DNA of 64,000 nt from positions 24,353,586 through 24,417,585 of the forward strand of contig NC_080589.1 in the NCBI RefSeq assembly GCF_029962835.1. Reading direction: 5' to 3'. The stretch comes from Magnolia sinica (Eukaryota; Streptophyta; Magnoliopsida; Magnoliales; Magnoliaceae). Positions 1 to 11,670 of the stretch are shown here, one piece after another. Position numbers and translations under genes: made by a program. Within the stretch, counting starts at the first letter, position 1. Every line of letters starts with the position of its first letter. The notes below the pieces were generated by a model that saw nothing but the letters and a program-made list of their open reading frames with translations, ran no database searches and had not been told where the DNA came from.

Positions 1-406
1 GTGCATAAGCAGGTGAATAGCTTTTAGAATAAGATTCTACAAGGACTTGTGGAGAAGCCTCAATTGGGAGGATGATTTGTACAATATAACTAGCGAATCG
101 TGTTAATCTTACCCGAATATAGTTTCTGGATTCTGGGGATTCATCTCTTATTGTTTTAGATCTTTTTCCATTTTAATGCCATTCATCGGTATGCATAACC
201 ACATTCATTTTTCATATTTAGATTTTAAATACTATGTTTTGGTCATTTCTTGCAATTAATAGATGGTAGAAATGCAGAGAGCCATGCATAGAATGGGATG
301 ATGATATTCAAATCGCGATTCCAATTTACAGCGAAAACTTGGAAAAGAAACCAATAGTCATAGATTTGGTACTTACTGAAACAAATATATTACATGGGCT
401 GGCATC
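1..406. other. downstream flank of the At4g15545-like gene
   Basis: This segment lies just past the stop codon of the minus-strand gene and should include its 3' untranslated region. No open frame, RNA gene or recognisable repeat was seen, and I could not pick a clear poly(A) signal. Confidence 0.4.
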
Positions 407-3400
407 TCAATGGACGTTACGGGTGATCAACCCCTCGAATATGGCATAAAGGTCCTTATTGTCCGGACCGAAAATCTCATCGGCCTTTCGTAGAGTTTCC
501 TGGAAAATGGTTTATGAAAAACCTCTGGAATGAGACTCATACATATGGAAAATGTGGACAAGCTACCCAGAGAAAAAGAAATGAATGGCTTGAAACCATT
601 TACCTCTCTTGATTGCTTGTGTGAATTCAATTCTTTGACATTGGCTAGAAACGCACCGAACTGCTCGTAAGATAAACGGCTCCTACATTAAATAAAAGGA
701 GCATGATTAGGATCTGAAAGGCCTGTTCACTTGAGACAACATTCTGTATAAGCATTTAATGTTCACCAGATGAGGAATAATAGAGTATGGTCTAAAAACT
801 CAGCAACTTGGACTGACTCGTTGGGTCCTAAGTTGAGTCAGGACTCATCGAAGTCGGGGTTGAATTGGCCCAACTTGCCCCAGTTGGAGGTGACCCGTTG
901 TATTGAACCAGATTGGGTCCTATCGAGTCCGACTCGACTTGGACGAGTCGAATCAGACTCATTCGAGTCTTACAACCATGTAATAGAGTATTGATGATTA
1001 AAGATGTATATGGTACCACGATGTGCCCACTCCTTAAAGGCCGGGGCCTTTAGTTCGGTGATTGAGAACTTTATCGGCCCCATCATGGACAAGGGGATGG
1101 CCCCAAAATCTCCATCATCTGAAGATCCTAAACTATTTGACCTTTAGCCCTTTTCTTACCTGACCATGGTTGGACTGTTTTCTTAACCCTCCATTCACAT
1201 GCCAGCAATCAAAACAGATCGTCCAATCTGTGAGATTTTTTATGCATCCTCCATAGTGGGAGCCCTCAGATCAATGGTGTTAATCGCTTAACCACAGGGC
1301 CCACTTATAACAAAAATCATGCATGCACTGATGCATCAGGACACTACCATTCCACCAGTTCAGCATGTGCAGCAGAGCACTTAACCATTGCCCTCAAAGA
1401 AAATCACCCACATTACACACAGGATCCTGACTTCTGAGGAGCATACAAGCACAAAGATAACACCACATATCCATGTACATTCGTGCTCGTGCATCAATTA
1501 TGTGGCAATGAAAATGCGTGAAGTTATCCATGAACATGATGATTTTCACCATTATAGCTAAATATTCTCTACGTACCGGACTTGGCGAAAGAACTCCTTC
1601 CCGTCAATTCGACCCCGTGCTAAACAAATTATAGAAAAAATAAAATAAAAAGATTAGATGAAGCATAAGGGAATAAAAAGAAAATCACACATTTTTCAAT
1701 AGCTACAATTTATACGGATAATTTGGTAATGATCTTGAGGTGTATATCATGCAAGTTATGCTAAGTTTTTGGCTTTGATGAGTGTTAATCGGAGATGATA
1801 CCTATCATGGGTAGATTTTTCTATGATAGCATCAGTCTCCAAGAAGAAACCTAGGGTATTAAAAAAATTCACACCCAAAAAAAGAAGAAAGAAAAGGTCA
1901 CTAATTATACTGGAAACGCTGTGTTATCCCATTCAATTTGGTTGTTGACTTCTGATGGCAGACAGTCTATCACAATTTATCATGTGAGTGAGATGACTAA
2001 AGCACCGATACAAGCCAATTTCGCAGGCACGAGATCCAAACCATTCATCTTGTGAATCACACCATGAACATGCCCTTGGCCAAAACAAAGTCCAGTCCGC
2101 TCATCAGGTGGCCCACATGTATGAGTAAATGGATGGTTAGAGAAAAATGACCAATGTCCCATATGCCACATAATACTTCCCGCCCACATGATAGTGTATG
2201 GGTTGTCAGATTTGGGGTCAGGGAATGTTCAGTATAACCATCTGATGAACGCCCCAGATCTCACACACATGCCTGGCAGAAACCCTTCACCATCTCATTT
2301 GAAAGTCCCTATTTGTGTTTGTCCACCACTGAGAAATTCCTTAATTGCAATTTGAAACAAGACATCAAGTGTAAGAATTGAATTGTCATATTTGTATTCA
2401 TAATTTCAACCCCTTCAATCAACAAGTAATAAAATATACTTCATTTCAACCGGATGCAAGTTCCTAACCCATATATGGATTTTAAGTAAAGGAACTATTA
2501 GCGCATAGACAATCATTTAGTAGTATTTATTGGAAACTTTCTTTGTGCCTACCAGTTTGGGATGCAGCGTCGAGAGAGCCTGACATTGAACTGTGATGGC
2601 TTGAGGGCACTGAAGAAAATATCGAAGACCTATCATCGAACATGCTCCTCGAAGACGAAAATGACATTGAATGCCATCGTGTTGGTGATGCAGATGCAGA
2701 AAGCCTTGTCGGGGAATCTGGAGGTGTTAGCCTTGGTGTGCTAGTTTGGGATGCTAACACAAAACCATGTGATGTGCCATGCCTCGAGGCTGCAAGATGA
2801 TGATAGTAAGAAGAAAGCAAACATGCTATGTGTATATGAAGACTTCACTTATTCTTGACATTGCTGACATACATGGAATCTGCATATTATCCATCTCGAC
2901 TGAGCCACTATCTTCTGAATATGAACCCGTTTCAGAGAACTGAGTCTGCGCCGAAGACAAATTTAAAGGGGGCGGTGTGGCATCCTCCTCTGGCACAAAT
3001 TACACAAATTTCTTAAACTGTGGAAGCATGGATTCTTTGAAGTAAATTAATTACTGATAAAAGTCGAACAACGCTGAAACTATTATTCTGAAACACTTGG
3101 ATGCTTAGAGTGCATTTGGTTGCGGCAAATATCTTGAACTTTTATGATATTTTGCTCCAAATTAAACTCATTATTCATAAAATATCATGATATTCGATGC
3201 AACCAAATGCACCATTAACAATTCCAACATTGTTGATGATCACTAACTACAGTATGATTATGATACTCACCGGTAAGGTATCTGGAGGTTGGCTAGATAC
3301 AACACACCTCAACACAGGCATGTATGCAAAAATGTCCAACATCCAAGATGCTCATCCAACATCCAAGTGGCAGGCAGAAGGTCCCACAAGTAAATGATCT

Positions 3401-6400
3401 GGCCCAAAAAAATCCACCCATTACATGGGTCCCACATGTACCAGAAAACTGGTTGGTAAAAGGAAAGGGCTTATGGTCCAAATTTTAAACATCCAATTGT
3501 GGGGCCACCTGATTACTAGACTGACATGAATTTTGGGACAGTTCACCTATATGGTGGGGCCCGGCTGTTGAGTGGCTTGGATGTTGTACATGTTGGTGTG
3601 TCTGCCTGCCTATAGGTGTGTGTGTGTGTTGGTAGGTGCCTGTGGGATTAGCACCCTGGTACTGGATATAAGCAGTACTATACCTCTGAGGGCAGACCCA
3701 GATGGAAAACTAGCAGTTCTCTGCTTGGCAACAGCATGGGTACCTCCTGCATGCTATACCATAGATGATTTAGTTAGACACATGTCTTCTTGACTCCAAA
3801 TGACAGAAAGTTCAAATCTACTTCCAATGCATAGAAAACAATTAAGAGGTTTACTTGAATACATCACGGCATATTACAATACAATATGTGGGGACCTTAG
3901 CCTTTGAATCTGGATCATTTCCGAATAATCCATGTTGTTTACAGGATATTTTTCACTGTGTATGGTGGATATATAACAAATAAAAGCTCCCCATTGGATT
4001 ATTCCCATCCTTTTATAATTTGGCTATTTTGCTTTGAATATGGGCAGTCACCATAGTCTCTGTATAATTGAAGGCATGAAATATTCGAACTAAGCGTTTC
4101 TTTTTTCAGGCATCCCCATCCAGAGCCTTATCACATAAACAGTTTGGGTCATTGAAAAAGACCCAAATCCAGCGGCTGCAGTCCCGATGTTTCTTATCGT
4201 AATATGTTAGGATGTGTTCGAGCAAACCTCAATTAAACTAGCACAATCAACTTAATGAGCCTTTTAATAGTGTTGAGGTAGGTGGCAAAAGGAAACCCAT
4301 GAATTCATGATTTCTGTTGATTAGATAACTTACAGAATTTTCGTCATCCTCTTGAAGTGACTGCATGAGTGTTTTCCTGAATACTTCCAACTGCATATGT
4401 TGTAAAACGGTAAGGCCTCGCATTATGAAATAGAAAATCCAACACTAATTCGATAGAACTATTTCTTGTTATTCCCTTTCCCCAAGTATTTCATGGATTT
4501 GTTTTCTGCATAAATCCATAGAGGTATTGTATGAAGCTCAATCTAAAGAACCGTTTTTTTTTTCTTTTTCTTTCAGGCAGCTAAAGTAGAGGCGGAGTCC
4601 ACCTTATGACAATCTAAACCGTTTGCGTAGTTTGCCCCATCATGGAATGTGCCATGCTCCAACATCTCCCCTATCAGATGATCATCTAAAATGGGCAATA
4701 AAACCAAAGGTTTATATTTAACAGGGCCCAGTCAGACGGTTAGGATCATCTCATTGGTGACATTTGGCATGAGTTATCCAGCATGGATCTCACCATATGT
4801 GCAATTTGCATCGCCAAAAGATGGGGCACATACTTGTAAGTTTGTTGGGCTGAGCAAATGCTTGATTAAATATCATATTTTTCCTGTTATGTATAAAGCC
4901 TAGAAGCAAATAACCAAAGAACAGCAATTAAGCTAGCTGATGCAGAGAGAGAGGCAAGTGCAATTGAGTGATACCATTTGCATGAAATCATGACATTCAC
5001 AAGTAACTCTGAGTTTCAGTTCCCATGATGCATCTGCATGTTCCCACTTGTGTTTTTTTTTATGGCATCAGTTCTCATAAAATAAGATCTAGTCAGGTGT
5101 CCATAGTTTATCAGCAAAAAGATGTTTATTTACGTTCAGCATCTGATGTGGTTGCTCAAAGAATGATCGGTTAAAAATAATGAACTCATTCCGCAAGAAA
5201 AGTTTGGACAAGATTATGAGGATGAGAAGGAAAATGAAGGCTTGTTCAGTTACCTAGGATAGGACTTAGAAATGATTGGTGAATCAAGATTCGTAAATCC
5301 GACCTCGAATGGCTGGGACAAGACCATGATGATTGTTTTAGATATGGGATGCTCTATAGCCCATCTACGGCCATTTATGTTTACAACATAATGCGTATTT
5401 TTGCTTTTGTTGCTCATGGCATTATTGTCATTATTAAAAACCGTATTAATAAACACAATATCAGAGTGACCAAGCTAAGAATGCCACTAATGTGGAAAGA
5501 TATCTATTTGCAATGCAGCTTTAGCTATTCCATTATTGAGGTGATAGAGTCCATTTGGGCTAATCTCTCCTTTTCTCTTCTTCTTTTCATTCTCTCCTCT
5601 TTTTCTTCTTCTCTCTCTCTCTTTTTTTTTTTTTTTTTTATAAATCATGATACATGGTATCAGAGTGACCAAGCCTAGAAAGCCACTGATGTGGAAAGAT
5701 ATCTATCCGCATTGCAACTCTAGTTATTCTACTATTAAGGTAATAGAGTCCATTTGCTTCATGCCCTCCAATTATCTTTTCCGTTTTTAGATACCAGAAT
5801 TCACAATAAAAAGGATAAAATGTGACAGAATAATATTAAGGACTTGGTTAGCTTACTCATAGACAAAAACTAAAAGCAAATTTAGGAATGTAAAGTACCG
5901 ATGACAATGAAAACGATGGGTAGGGCAAGCAGTACCCAACCCAAACACAGGGTTTGAAGTATCATCTACTAATGTGATAGAAGAAATGGATGATGATTGT
6001 ACTAATTGAGACAATTCACTATTCTTCCCAATAATATGATCTCAATGTCCAAAGGAATACTATCAGACGATGCAAGACAAATGATATCTGAATGCGCAAG
6101 AGCAGTTGTGGATGATGATGTGTGAGTGGAATGATCCTTCAGAAGTCTGACATATTCTTCATTGGACAGTGTAACTATATCACCTGTAGTACTGGGCTCA
6201 GAGGCGGAGGAGATAGGCTTAGAGATATAACCCTCGATACCATCAAAGAAATTACAAATCTCATTTGCCAAGGCAGACTTACCAACAAGGTCCCAACATG
6301 TATCAGTTGTGTGGTTACTAAGAGTCTAAGACCACAATGAATGTGTTGCCTATTAAGTTATGTGCCAAATGTATCAAAAAATCAGTTTGGATTTAAGCCG

Positions 6401-7712
6401 GGAAATTCAACCATTGAGGCTATTCTCCAACTTAGACAGCTAATGAAGAAATAAAGGGAGGAGGAAGGATCTCCGCATGGTCTTTATTGACAATAGATAA
6501 AGCACAAGATAGGGCCCCTAAAGAGATAATCCGTTGGGTGTTAATAAAAATAAGTGTCTCAAAAGGATATGTTGACATGATTAAGGATATGTATGAAGGA
6601 GCGGTACTAAACGCGAGGATCACCGTGCTGAGACGAGTGAGTTTCCTTTTCTCTAAGAGTAAATTTTGATTTATTAAAGCATCAATAACCGACAACGAAA
6701 TTCTAGCCTAGCCAACAACGCAGTTGATACCTTTCATCAGTGGTTGGCATCAAGTCCTTAGCATTTTGCATTGCTTATGAACAAGTTAACGAGGCATTTA
6801 GAAGAATAGGTCCCATGGTGTATGTTGTTTGCAGATGGCATCCTTTTGATTAAGGAGACGAGGCAGGGGGTAAATGCAAAGCTAGAATCATGGAGGGAGC
6901 TTAAGAATCTAAAGGTTTTTAAATCAACTAAACTAAAACAGAGTATATAAAATGCAATTTTAGTAACAATAGGAGTGGTTGGGACATTTTCCATTTTCCC
7001 AATTTTCCATTTCATAAGGGCCGTTACCAACTTATGTCTTTTAATTCCTATTGGAAATTCATTCAAAGAATTCCAACTTCAGCATATAGACTCTAATTTG
7101 TAAAAATTATTATTAAAAAAAAAAAAAAGAAAAAAAAAAGACACATGATTATACAAAATGAGCTGATGTTTATACCCCTCTTTCAACTAATACACCCCCT
7201 TTGCCCTCAGATAAGCTCAAAGGGGTGTAAAGGTATCAAAAACAGGGGTGTAAATATCAAATTCCTGATTTTTGTTTAAATGCAGAAATTATTAGATTTT
7301 TGTTACCTTGGAAACATCTCTGGTAAGCTTCTTGACAGTGCCGGAAAGCGAGGAATTCTCGTTCAAGAGATTTTCCTGCAGCCACCAAAAAATCGGTCGA
7401 GTCAGCACGGACCGAGTCAGGAGACCGGTTTTCTGTACTTCTCACCTTCTCCTCTTCGGCTCGGGAGAGTTTGTCGGAGGCGTCGGCGAGCGAAGCGTCG
7501 AGGGCGTGGATCTGAGCCTGCAACTCGGCGATGAGGTCCTCCTTCTCGGCGATTTTCTGGCGCAGCCTGGAGGACTCGGACTCAAGCTTGGAGACACGTG
7601 TCGCGAGAGCGATGGAAGTGATTTTGCGGGCTACGTCCAGCTGCTCGAAGGGGTCGGATGGGAGGACCGCCAGGACCGGTTCGGGCAGGTCGAAGTCCGG
7701 TCCGGCCGCCAT
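407..7712 (-). CDS. At4g15545-like coiled-coil protein, nine exons, 343 aa
   Basis: Uncharacterised plant protein of the At4g15545 / At1g16520 / At1g56080 family; molecular role unknown. I assembled nine coding exons on the minus strand: 7712-7446, 7375-7307, 4390-4334, 3753-3684, 2989-2873, 2789-2553, 1619-1577, 682-604 and 499-407 (stop at 409-407). All introns are GT-AG, phases agree at every junction, and the total is 1032 nt. The N-terminus (about residues 4-35) has the family block GPDFDLPEPVLAVLPSDPF followed by DVARKITS. A coiled coil covers about 40-125 (LESESSRLRQKIAEKEDLIA). Residues 155-270 are Ser/Pro-rich with TPRLTPPDSPTRLSASASP and SMFDDRSS. The conserved C-terminal module (about 274-343) reads GKEFFRQVRSRLSYEQFGAF, then TLRKADEIFGP and YAIFEGLITRNVH. 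The first intron is only 70 nt; the second is 2.9 kb and full of repeats. The ATG was chosen because family similarity begins there. No disruption seen. Confidence 0.93.
3105..3217. mobile_element. Tourist-like MITE (PIF/Harbinger type) in intron 4
   Basis: A 107-bp element (3108-3214) has inverted ends GTGCATTTGGTTGC (3110-3123) and GCAACCAAATGCAC (3199-3212), and is flanked on both sides by TTA (3105-3107 and 3215-3217). Size, ends and the TTA target duplication fit Tourist-type MITEs mobilised by PIF/Harbinger transposases. It sits in the intron between coding exons 4 and 5 and does not touch a splice site. A one-ended relative begins near 53071. Confidence 0.75.
3218..3683. other. intron 4 remainder with repeat fragment
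   Basis: Intronic sequence containing a degenerate fragment of the GTGGGCC-type repeats seen elsewhere (about 3370-3570) and a short GT-rich run near 3620. No coding potential is supported. Confidence 0.35.
5460..5756. repeat. direct repeat pair, about 100 bp each, in intron 2
   Basis: Two similar segments, about 5460-5560 and 5659-5756, start with ATCAGAGTGACCAAGC and run through matching sequence to a shared GATAGAGTCCATTTG. They are separated by a CT/T-rich stretch. The second copy is preceded by ACATGGTATCAGAG, which resembles the initiator-Met primer-binding site of copia-type elements. It may be a relic of a very small LTR-type element or a local duplication; I cannot decide. Confidence 0.5.
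6330..7140 (+). mobile_element. RTE-type LINE fragment, reverse transcriptase region, decayed
   Basis: The plus strand encodes scattered but collinear pieces of a plant RTE-clade reverse transcriptase: QFGFKPGNSTIEAI and LRQLMKK near 6376-6450, DKAQDRAPKEIIRWV then SVSKGYVDMIKDMYEGAV at 6495-6610, LTRHLEE near 6785 and WCMLFADGILLIKETRQGVN at about 6815-6875. The pieces lie in different frames with stops between them. The catalytic motif expected as FADD reads FADG, so the second Asp is lost. An A-rich run at 7112-7139 could be the 3' tail. Only the 3' part of the element is present. It sits inside intron 2 of the minus-strand gene, antisense to it. Confidence 0.8.
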
Positions 7713-8339
7713 TTTGTTATTGAACCGGAGAAACGAGATGATGATGAGGTGTCATGGAGAAGTATGTGCAGGGTCCGTAGAATAGATAGACAGATAGGAA
7801 TTTGAAAAGCGTATGTGGTGGTCGTGGGTTTTGGGTCGTTATCTGGAACGTGGGGCCCACCTGATGATAAGTTGGGGAAATGATAGGTAGATCCATCTCT
7901 CTACCATACACACCTAGGATTGTTATGTGCAAATCAGGTCCGTCCATATACATGGTCTTAAAATGGATTTTCTTTTTCCTCAAAAATCAATTACATTGGA
8001 CAATCGTAGGCACAGGTGGGAAGGAATAACAGTTTAACGGTTATAGCATGGGAATTAACGGCAGAAAAACTAATGGATGCTTGCCTAGCAGGTTTTACTT
8101 TTAAAACTAGCGAGACTTGTGTGACCCGGAACCAGCAATGTGGGCGCGATCCTGACCGTAGGGCCCAACTCGATGCATGTATTGTATATCCACGCCGTTC
8201 ATATGTTTTGGACGCTTATTTTAAAGGGTGATTTCAAAAACGAAGAAGATACAAATTTCAGGTCTAGCCCACCGTTAAAATTTTCTTAGGGTCGCAGCGG
8301 AGTCGCGCTCGCGGTGAGATGGCTCTACCGTCCGAGTTC
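7713..8339 (-). promoter_or_regulatory. upstream region of the At4g15545-like gene
   Basis: The 5' flank of the minus-strand gene. No convincing TATA box or known element is visible near the ATG. The first 150 bp upstream read as C/T-rich leader-like sequence on the coding strand. Short GTGGGGCCCACC-type repeat pieces appear from about 7850 outward. The role as promoter is inferred from position only. Confidence 0.35.
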
Positions 8340-8888
8340 ATCCCTGTCGAAATCGGATGGCGTACTGAGTTACTCAACTTGCTCTTATCGTACTGACTAA
8401 ACTCAGTTGGGCCCACCTTGAATGTCTATCCACGCCGTCCATCCGTTTTTTCATCTAATTTAAGGGGCTGAGCCCAAAATAGAAGCATATCCAAGGATCA
8501 AGTAGATCATACCACAAGAAACAGTGGAGAAAAATAATGATTTCTAGCGTTGAAACCTTTCTAGGCCCCACAGTGATGTTTATTTGTCATCCAACCTGTT
8601 CAGAAGATCATACAGACATAGGTGAACGGAAAGAACAAATATAATCTTGATCAAAACTTTTGTGACCCTAAGAAATTTTCAACCGTAGAAGTTCAATTCA
8701 ACTGTTTCCTGTGGTGTGGTCCATTTGAACATTGTATGCTTCATTTTTGGGCCTAAGCCCTAAAATTATCTGGGAAAATGGATGTACGGATAGGATAAAA
8801 TACATAAATCATGGTAGACCTCGAGGAGTTTGCTCAATACGCTAGGCTCTGTAAGTTACTCATCGTGCAATCCGCTTCCATCCATGTC
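8340..8888. mobile_element. Mutator-like foldback MITE, copy A
   Basis: A 531-bp element at 8349-8879. It begins GAAATCGGATGGCGTACTGA and ends TGCAATCCGCTTCC, inverted ends of the same type as the copies at 40.2 and 48.6 kb. Nine-base flanks ATCCCTGTC (8340-8348) and ATCCATGTC (8880-8888) differ at one base and look like a target duplication. Inside, each half carries an inverted copy of the arm that starts GGGCCCACC and runs through CGTCCATCCGTTTTT. No coding sequence, so non-autonomous. The 9-bp duplication points to Mutator-like transposases. Confidence 0.75.
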
Positions 8889-8890
8889 AA

Positions 8891-9394
8891 GGACATCCTT
8901 TGGTTGGAAGTTCTAACGCTCGAAACCTAAGGCCCCAACGTGATATTTGTGAGAAATCTATCCCGTTGATCTGTTTTATGACATCATTTTAGTACTCGAG
9001 ACCGAAAATGAGAAGGATTCAACACTCATGTTGACGGCATTGAAGGAAAAAGTATGTAGGTAATTTCCTATAGTTGAAACCTCCCTTGGTCTACAGTGAT
9101 GTTTACGTGGCATCCGTACTGTTAGCAACGTCATTACCATTGAGATGAACTGAAAACACAAATATTAGTCTGATTCAAAACTTTTGGGACCCGCGAATGT
9201 TTCAATTGTGACGTTCAATCCTCGTGCTTTCAGGCCCACTTGAGTTTTGGATCTAGATCACTCGTCCAAAATTGATCTAGTAAAATGGATGAATGGAGTA
9301 GATTTCTCACAAACATCATGGTGGGCCCACCCAGTTTTCAGCGCATGAACTTCCTATTAAAGGCTTTCGCAGGAAATCAGCGTCATTGTCTGCT
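8891..9394. mobile_element. foldback MITE, second subfamily, copy B
   Basis: Starts with GGACATCCTTTGG and ends with a long terminus containing TTTCGCAGGAAATCAGCGTC. The right end closely matches both ends of the split element at 9482 and 22210. The left end is decayed. It retains the internal arms (TGATATTTGTGAGAAATCTA near the left, GATTTCTCACAAACATCATG near the right). No convincing target duplication was found. It lies almost directly after copy A. Confidence 0.5.
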
Positions 9395-9481
9395 CGGGCA
9401 TGAATCGTCCATAATCAGTTATTGCCTGTAAACAAGGGTCCTATGTGGTGCTTCTTAATTGGGTCATGTTAAACTCACAAT
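9395..9481. other. short spacer between foldback elements
   Basis: Unique-looking sequence between two elements. Its last nine bases, ACTCACAAT, may be one side of the target duplication of the element starting at 9482 (other side AGTCACAGG at 22211-22219, six of nine equal). Confidence 0.3.
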
Positions 9482-9590
9482 GGACACTGATTTCCTTCGA
9501 AAGCCTTTAACAGGAAGTTCCTGCGCTGGGAACCAAGGTGGGGCCCATTGTGATGTTTGTGAGAAATCTTTCCCGTCCATTTGTTTTGTG
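9482..9590. mobile_element. foldback MITE, copy C, left part (split by later insertions)
   Basis: The left end begins GGACACTGATTTCCTTCGAA and continues through ACAGGAAGTTCCTGCGCTG. Its mirror image lies 12.7 kb away at 22161-22210 (CAGCGCAGGAACTTCCTGTG to GAAATCCGCGTCC). The terminal inverted match is about 40 bp. The element is interrupted at 9596 by the Ty3-gypsy element and resumes at 19143. Confidence 0.7.
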
Positions 9591-9595
9591 AGTTC

Positions 9596-10139
9596 TGTTG
9601 GGGACAATAGATACAGAGTTCGGAGACTCGGACTTAATGCCTCGGGTCGCCAAAGGATGTGTCAGATCCGAGGCATGGTTCACTAAACCGAGACAGAAGT
9701 TAAGTCGGTTCGGACGACACATCGGCAATCCGGGCATGCATCGGGCCGATCTTCTTATCAGATCAGCCAGCGCAAGATGAAGCCTCATCCCGAATATCTT
9801 GGGATAAGATCCCCGACCCCGAAGCTCACGGGATCGGATGAAGACTGGAGATGGGCACGATCCCATCTCCGTGATACCAGGAGAGGATCCCGCACACGAT
9901 ATCAGGAGGAGAATCCTCGTACGATTAAATGCTCCAGCATCTATAAAAGAGGAACCTCCATCGTCTTGTGAGGTAGGCAAAAATTCTTTCTCAAAACCCC
10001 TCAATACATTTAGACCCAGAATCCAGGCCTGACTTTGGCATCGGAGGGTCCCCTGCTCAAGCCAGGGTCTCCTTTGTCCTCTTTCCGTGCAGGTATACGA
10101 AGGTCTAAGAAGAGGACGAATCAGATTTTCGCATCAACA
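9596..10139 (+). repeat. 5' LTR of the Tat-type element
   Basis: A 544-bp terminal repeat beginning TGTTGGGGACAA and ending CGCATCAACA. It contains a TATA-like CTATAAAAGAGG near 9940, a likely transcription signal. The 3' LTR has the same length, with about 12 substitutions and no length change. Confidence 0.95.
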
Positions 10140-10142
10140 GTT

Positions 10143-10160
10143 TGGCGCCGTCTGTGGGAA
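10143..10160 (+). other. putative primer-binding site
   Basis: TGGCGCCGTCTGTGGGAA lies three bases after the 5' LTR. Sites starting TGGCGCCG are usual in Tat and Athila elements. The priming tRNA is not assigned here. Confidence 0.65.
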
Positions 10161-10199
10161 CCGTACAAAAAAGCCATCTCATATTTCTATATTGAATTC

Positions 10200-11670
10200 C
10201 ATGGTGATGACTAGAAGGACGGTCCTAGAAGAAGATTTGAATGAGATTGCGATTACAGGACCAGCGGGTCCAGTTGCGGTCCCCGCAGCCCAGAACCCAC
10301 CTAACAACCGCCAACGAGGAGCGACCAGAATAAGCAACAATCAGCTGGGTCGCAACGATGGGCGGTTGGACCAGGAGGTTCAAGAAATCCGGTCTGATAT
10401 GAATATGATGAAGCAGATGCTGAAACGAATGTATCAGCAGCAAATGCAGCCACTCCCGCATCCTCAAGGGGAGACCGCGCACGTACCGACTGCGGCGGTT
10501 GATCCTCAACCTTCCGCGCCGCAGTCTTTCCGGCCGAGCCAACCCCAAGGCGAATCAGAACCATCTCCAGCGCAGTCGGCCAACGCTTCCCTGCCCCCGA
10601 CCGATCTTCGACACAAGATAGAGTGAAGAAGGCGCAACCGCCCTTCCATGGAAGGCACGGCAGAGAGCAGTGAACCTTGGAAAGCCGATATTCAAAATTT
10701 TAAAAGAGAAGTGCGGGAAGAAATGGCGAAAGAGATGGCGGACATGAAGCATGGCCGGAATATGTATTCGACCAGATCCGAAGCAAAGGCGTCCCCCTTT
10801 GTAGACTCGGTAATGAAGGCTCGGTTGCCCGAGAGGTTTCGATTACCTCAAATCACTCCTTTCACCCGCAAGACCGACCCGACGGAGCATATCGAATGCT
10901 TCAGAACCTATATGAAGCTCCACGATGCCTTGGATGCAGTAATGTGTCGGGCCTTTTCTCTTACATTGACCGATGTAGCTCGACTGTGGTTCAAACAGTT
11001 GAAACCAAAGTCCATCAGCTCATTCGTTGAGCTGAGCGACGCCTTCCTCACCAACTTCATCGGTGGAAAAAAGAAATTGAAGCCCCCTGCACATCTGAAC
11101 AACATAGTTCAAAAGCAGGGAGAGCTATTGAAAGATTATATCAAGCGTTTCAATTTCGAATTCCTTCAGGTTCGAAAACATTCAGAAGAAACGGCTCTCA
11201 ATGCGCTCATGCAAGGAGTTAGAGATAAGCCATTCCTGGCATCTCTAGACAAAACTCCACCCGATACTCTGGCAGAATTTATGGCACGGTCGGATAAGTA
11301 TGCAAAAGCCGAAGAAACGCGAATTCTGCGTGAAACTAAAACTTTGGTCAAAGAGTCGGCCAAAAAGGAAGCCGACTCGGCCGGAGGAAGGAAACGCAAG
11401 GATGATCAAGCGCATGATGAGCGAAGGTCAGGCAAACGACCAGATCGAAGATTTTCCACATATACCCCCCTGAACAAGACTCAGGAACAGGTATTGATGG
11501 AAATCAAAAGCGAAGGCTTTGTCAACTGGCCCAGTAAGCTCAGGAGTAATCCTAATCGGCGGGACAAGGATAAATACTGCCATTATCACAGTGATCACGG
11601 GCATAACACAAGTGATTGCCGTCACCTAAAGGAAGAGATCGAACGCCTCATAAAGGACGGCTGACTCAAA
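10200..11670 (+). mobile_element. gag region of the Tat-type element
   Basis: Capsid-type gag similarity, with ARLPERFRLPQITPFTRKTD, DPTEHIECFRTYM and LKDYIKRFNFEFLQVRKHSE, followed by a basic stretch and a Cys/His knuckle-like block (KYCHYHSDHGHNTSDCRHL). The N-terminal part is low in similarity and Pro/Gln-rich. Part of the fossil element described at 9591-19142. Confidence 0.85.

Noticed and set aside
4111-4201. Plus-strand exon-like stretch after TTTTTTCAG
   Set aside because: The acceptor looks good, but the 30-codon read has no family resemblance, no partner exons and lies in an intron of the minus-strand gene.
9507-10004. 165-codon minus-strand frame, and its near copy at 18562-19002
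   Set aside because: Both lie in the LTRs of the Tat-type element and exist twice only because the LTRs are repeats. Not a gene.
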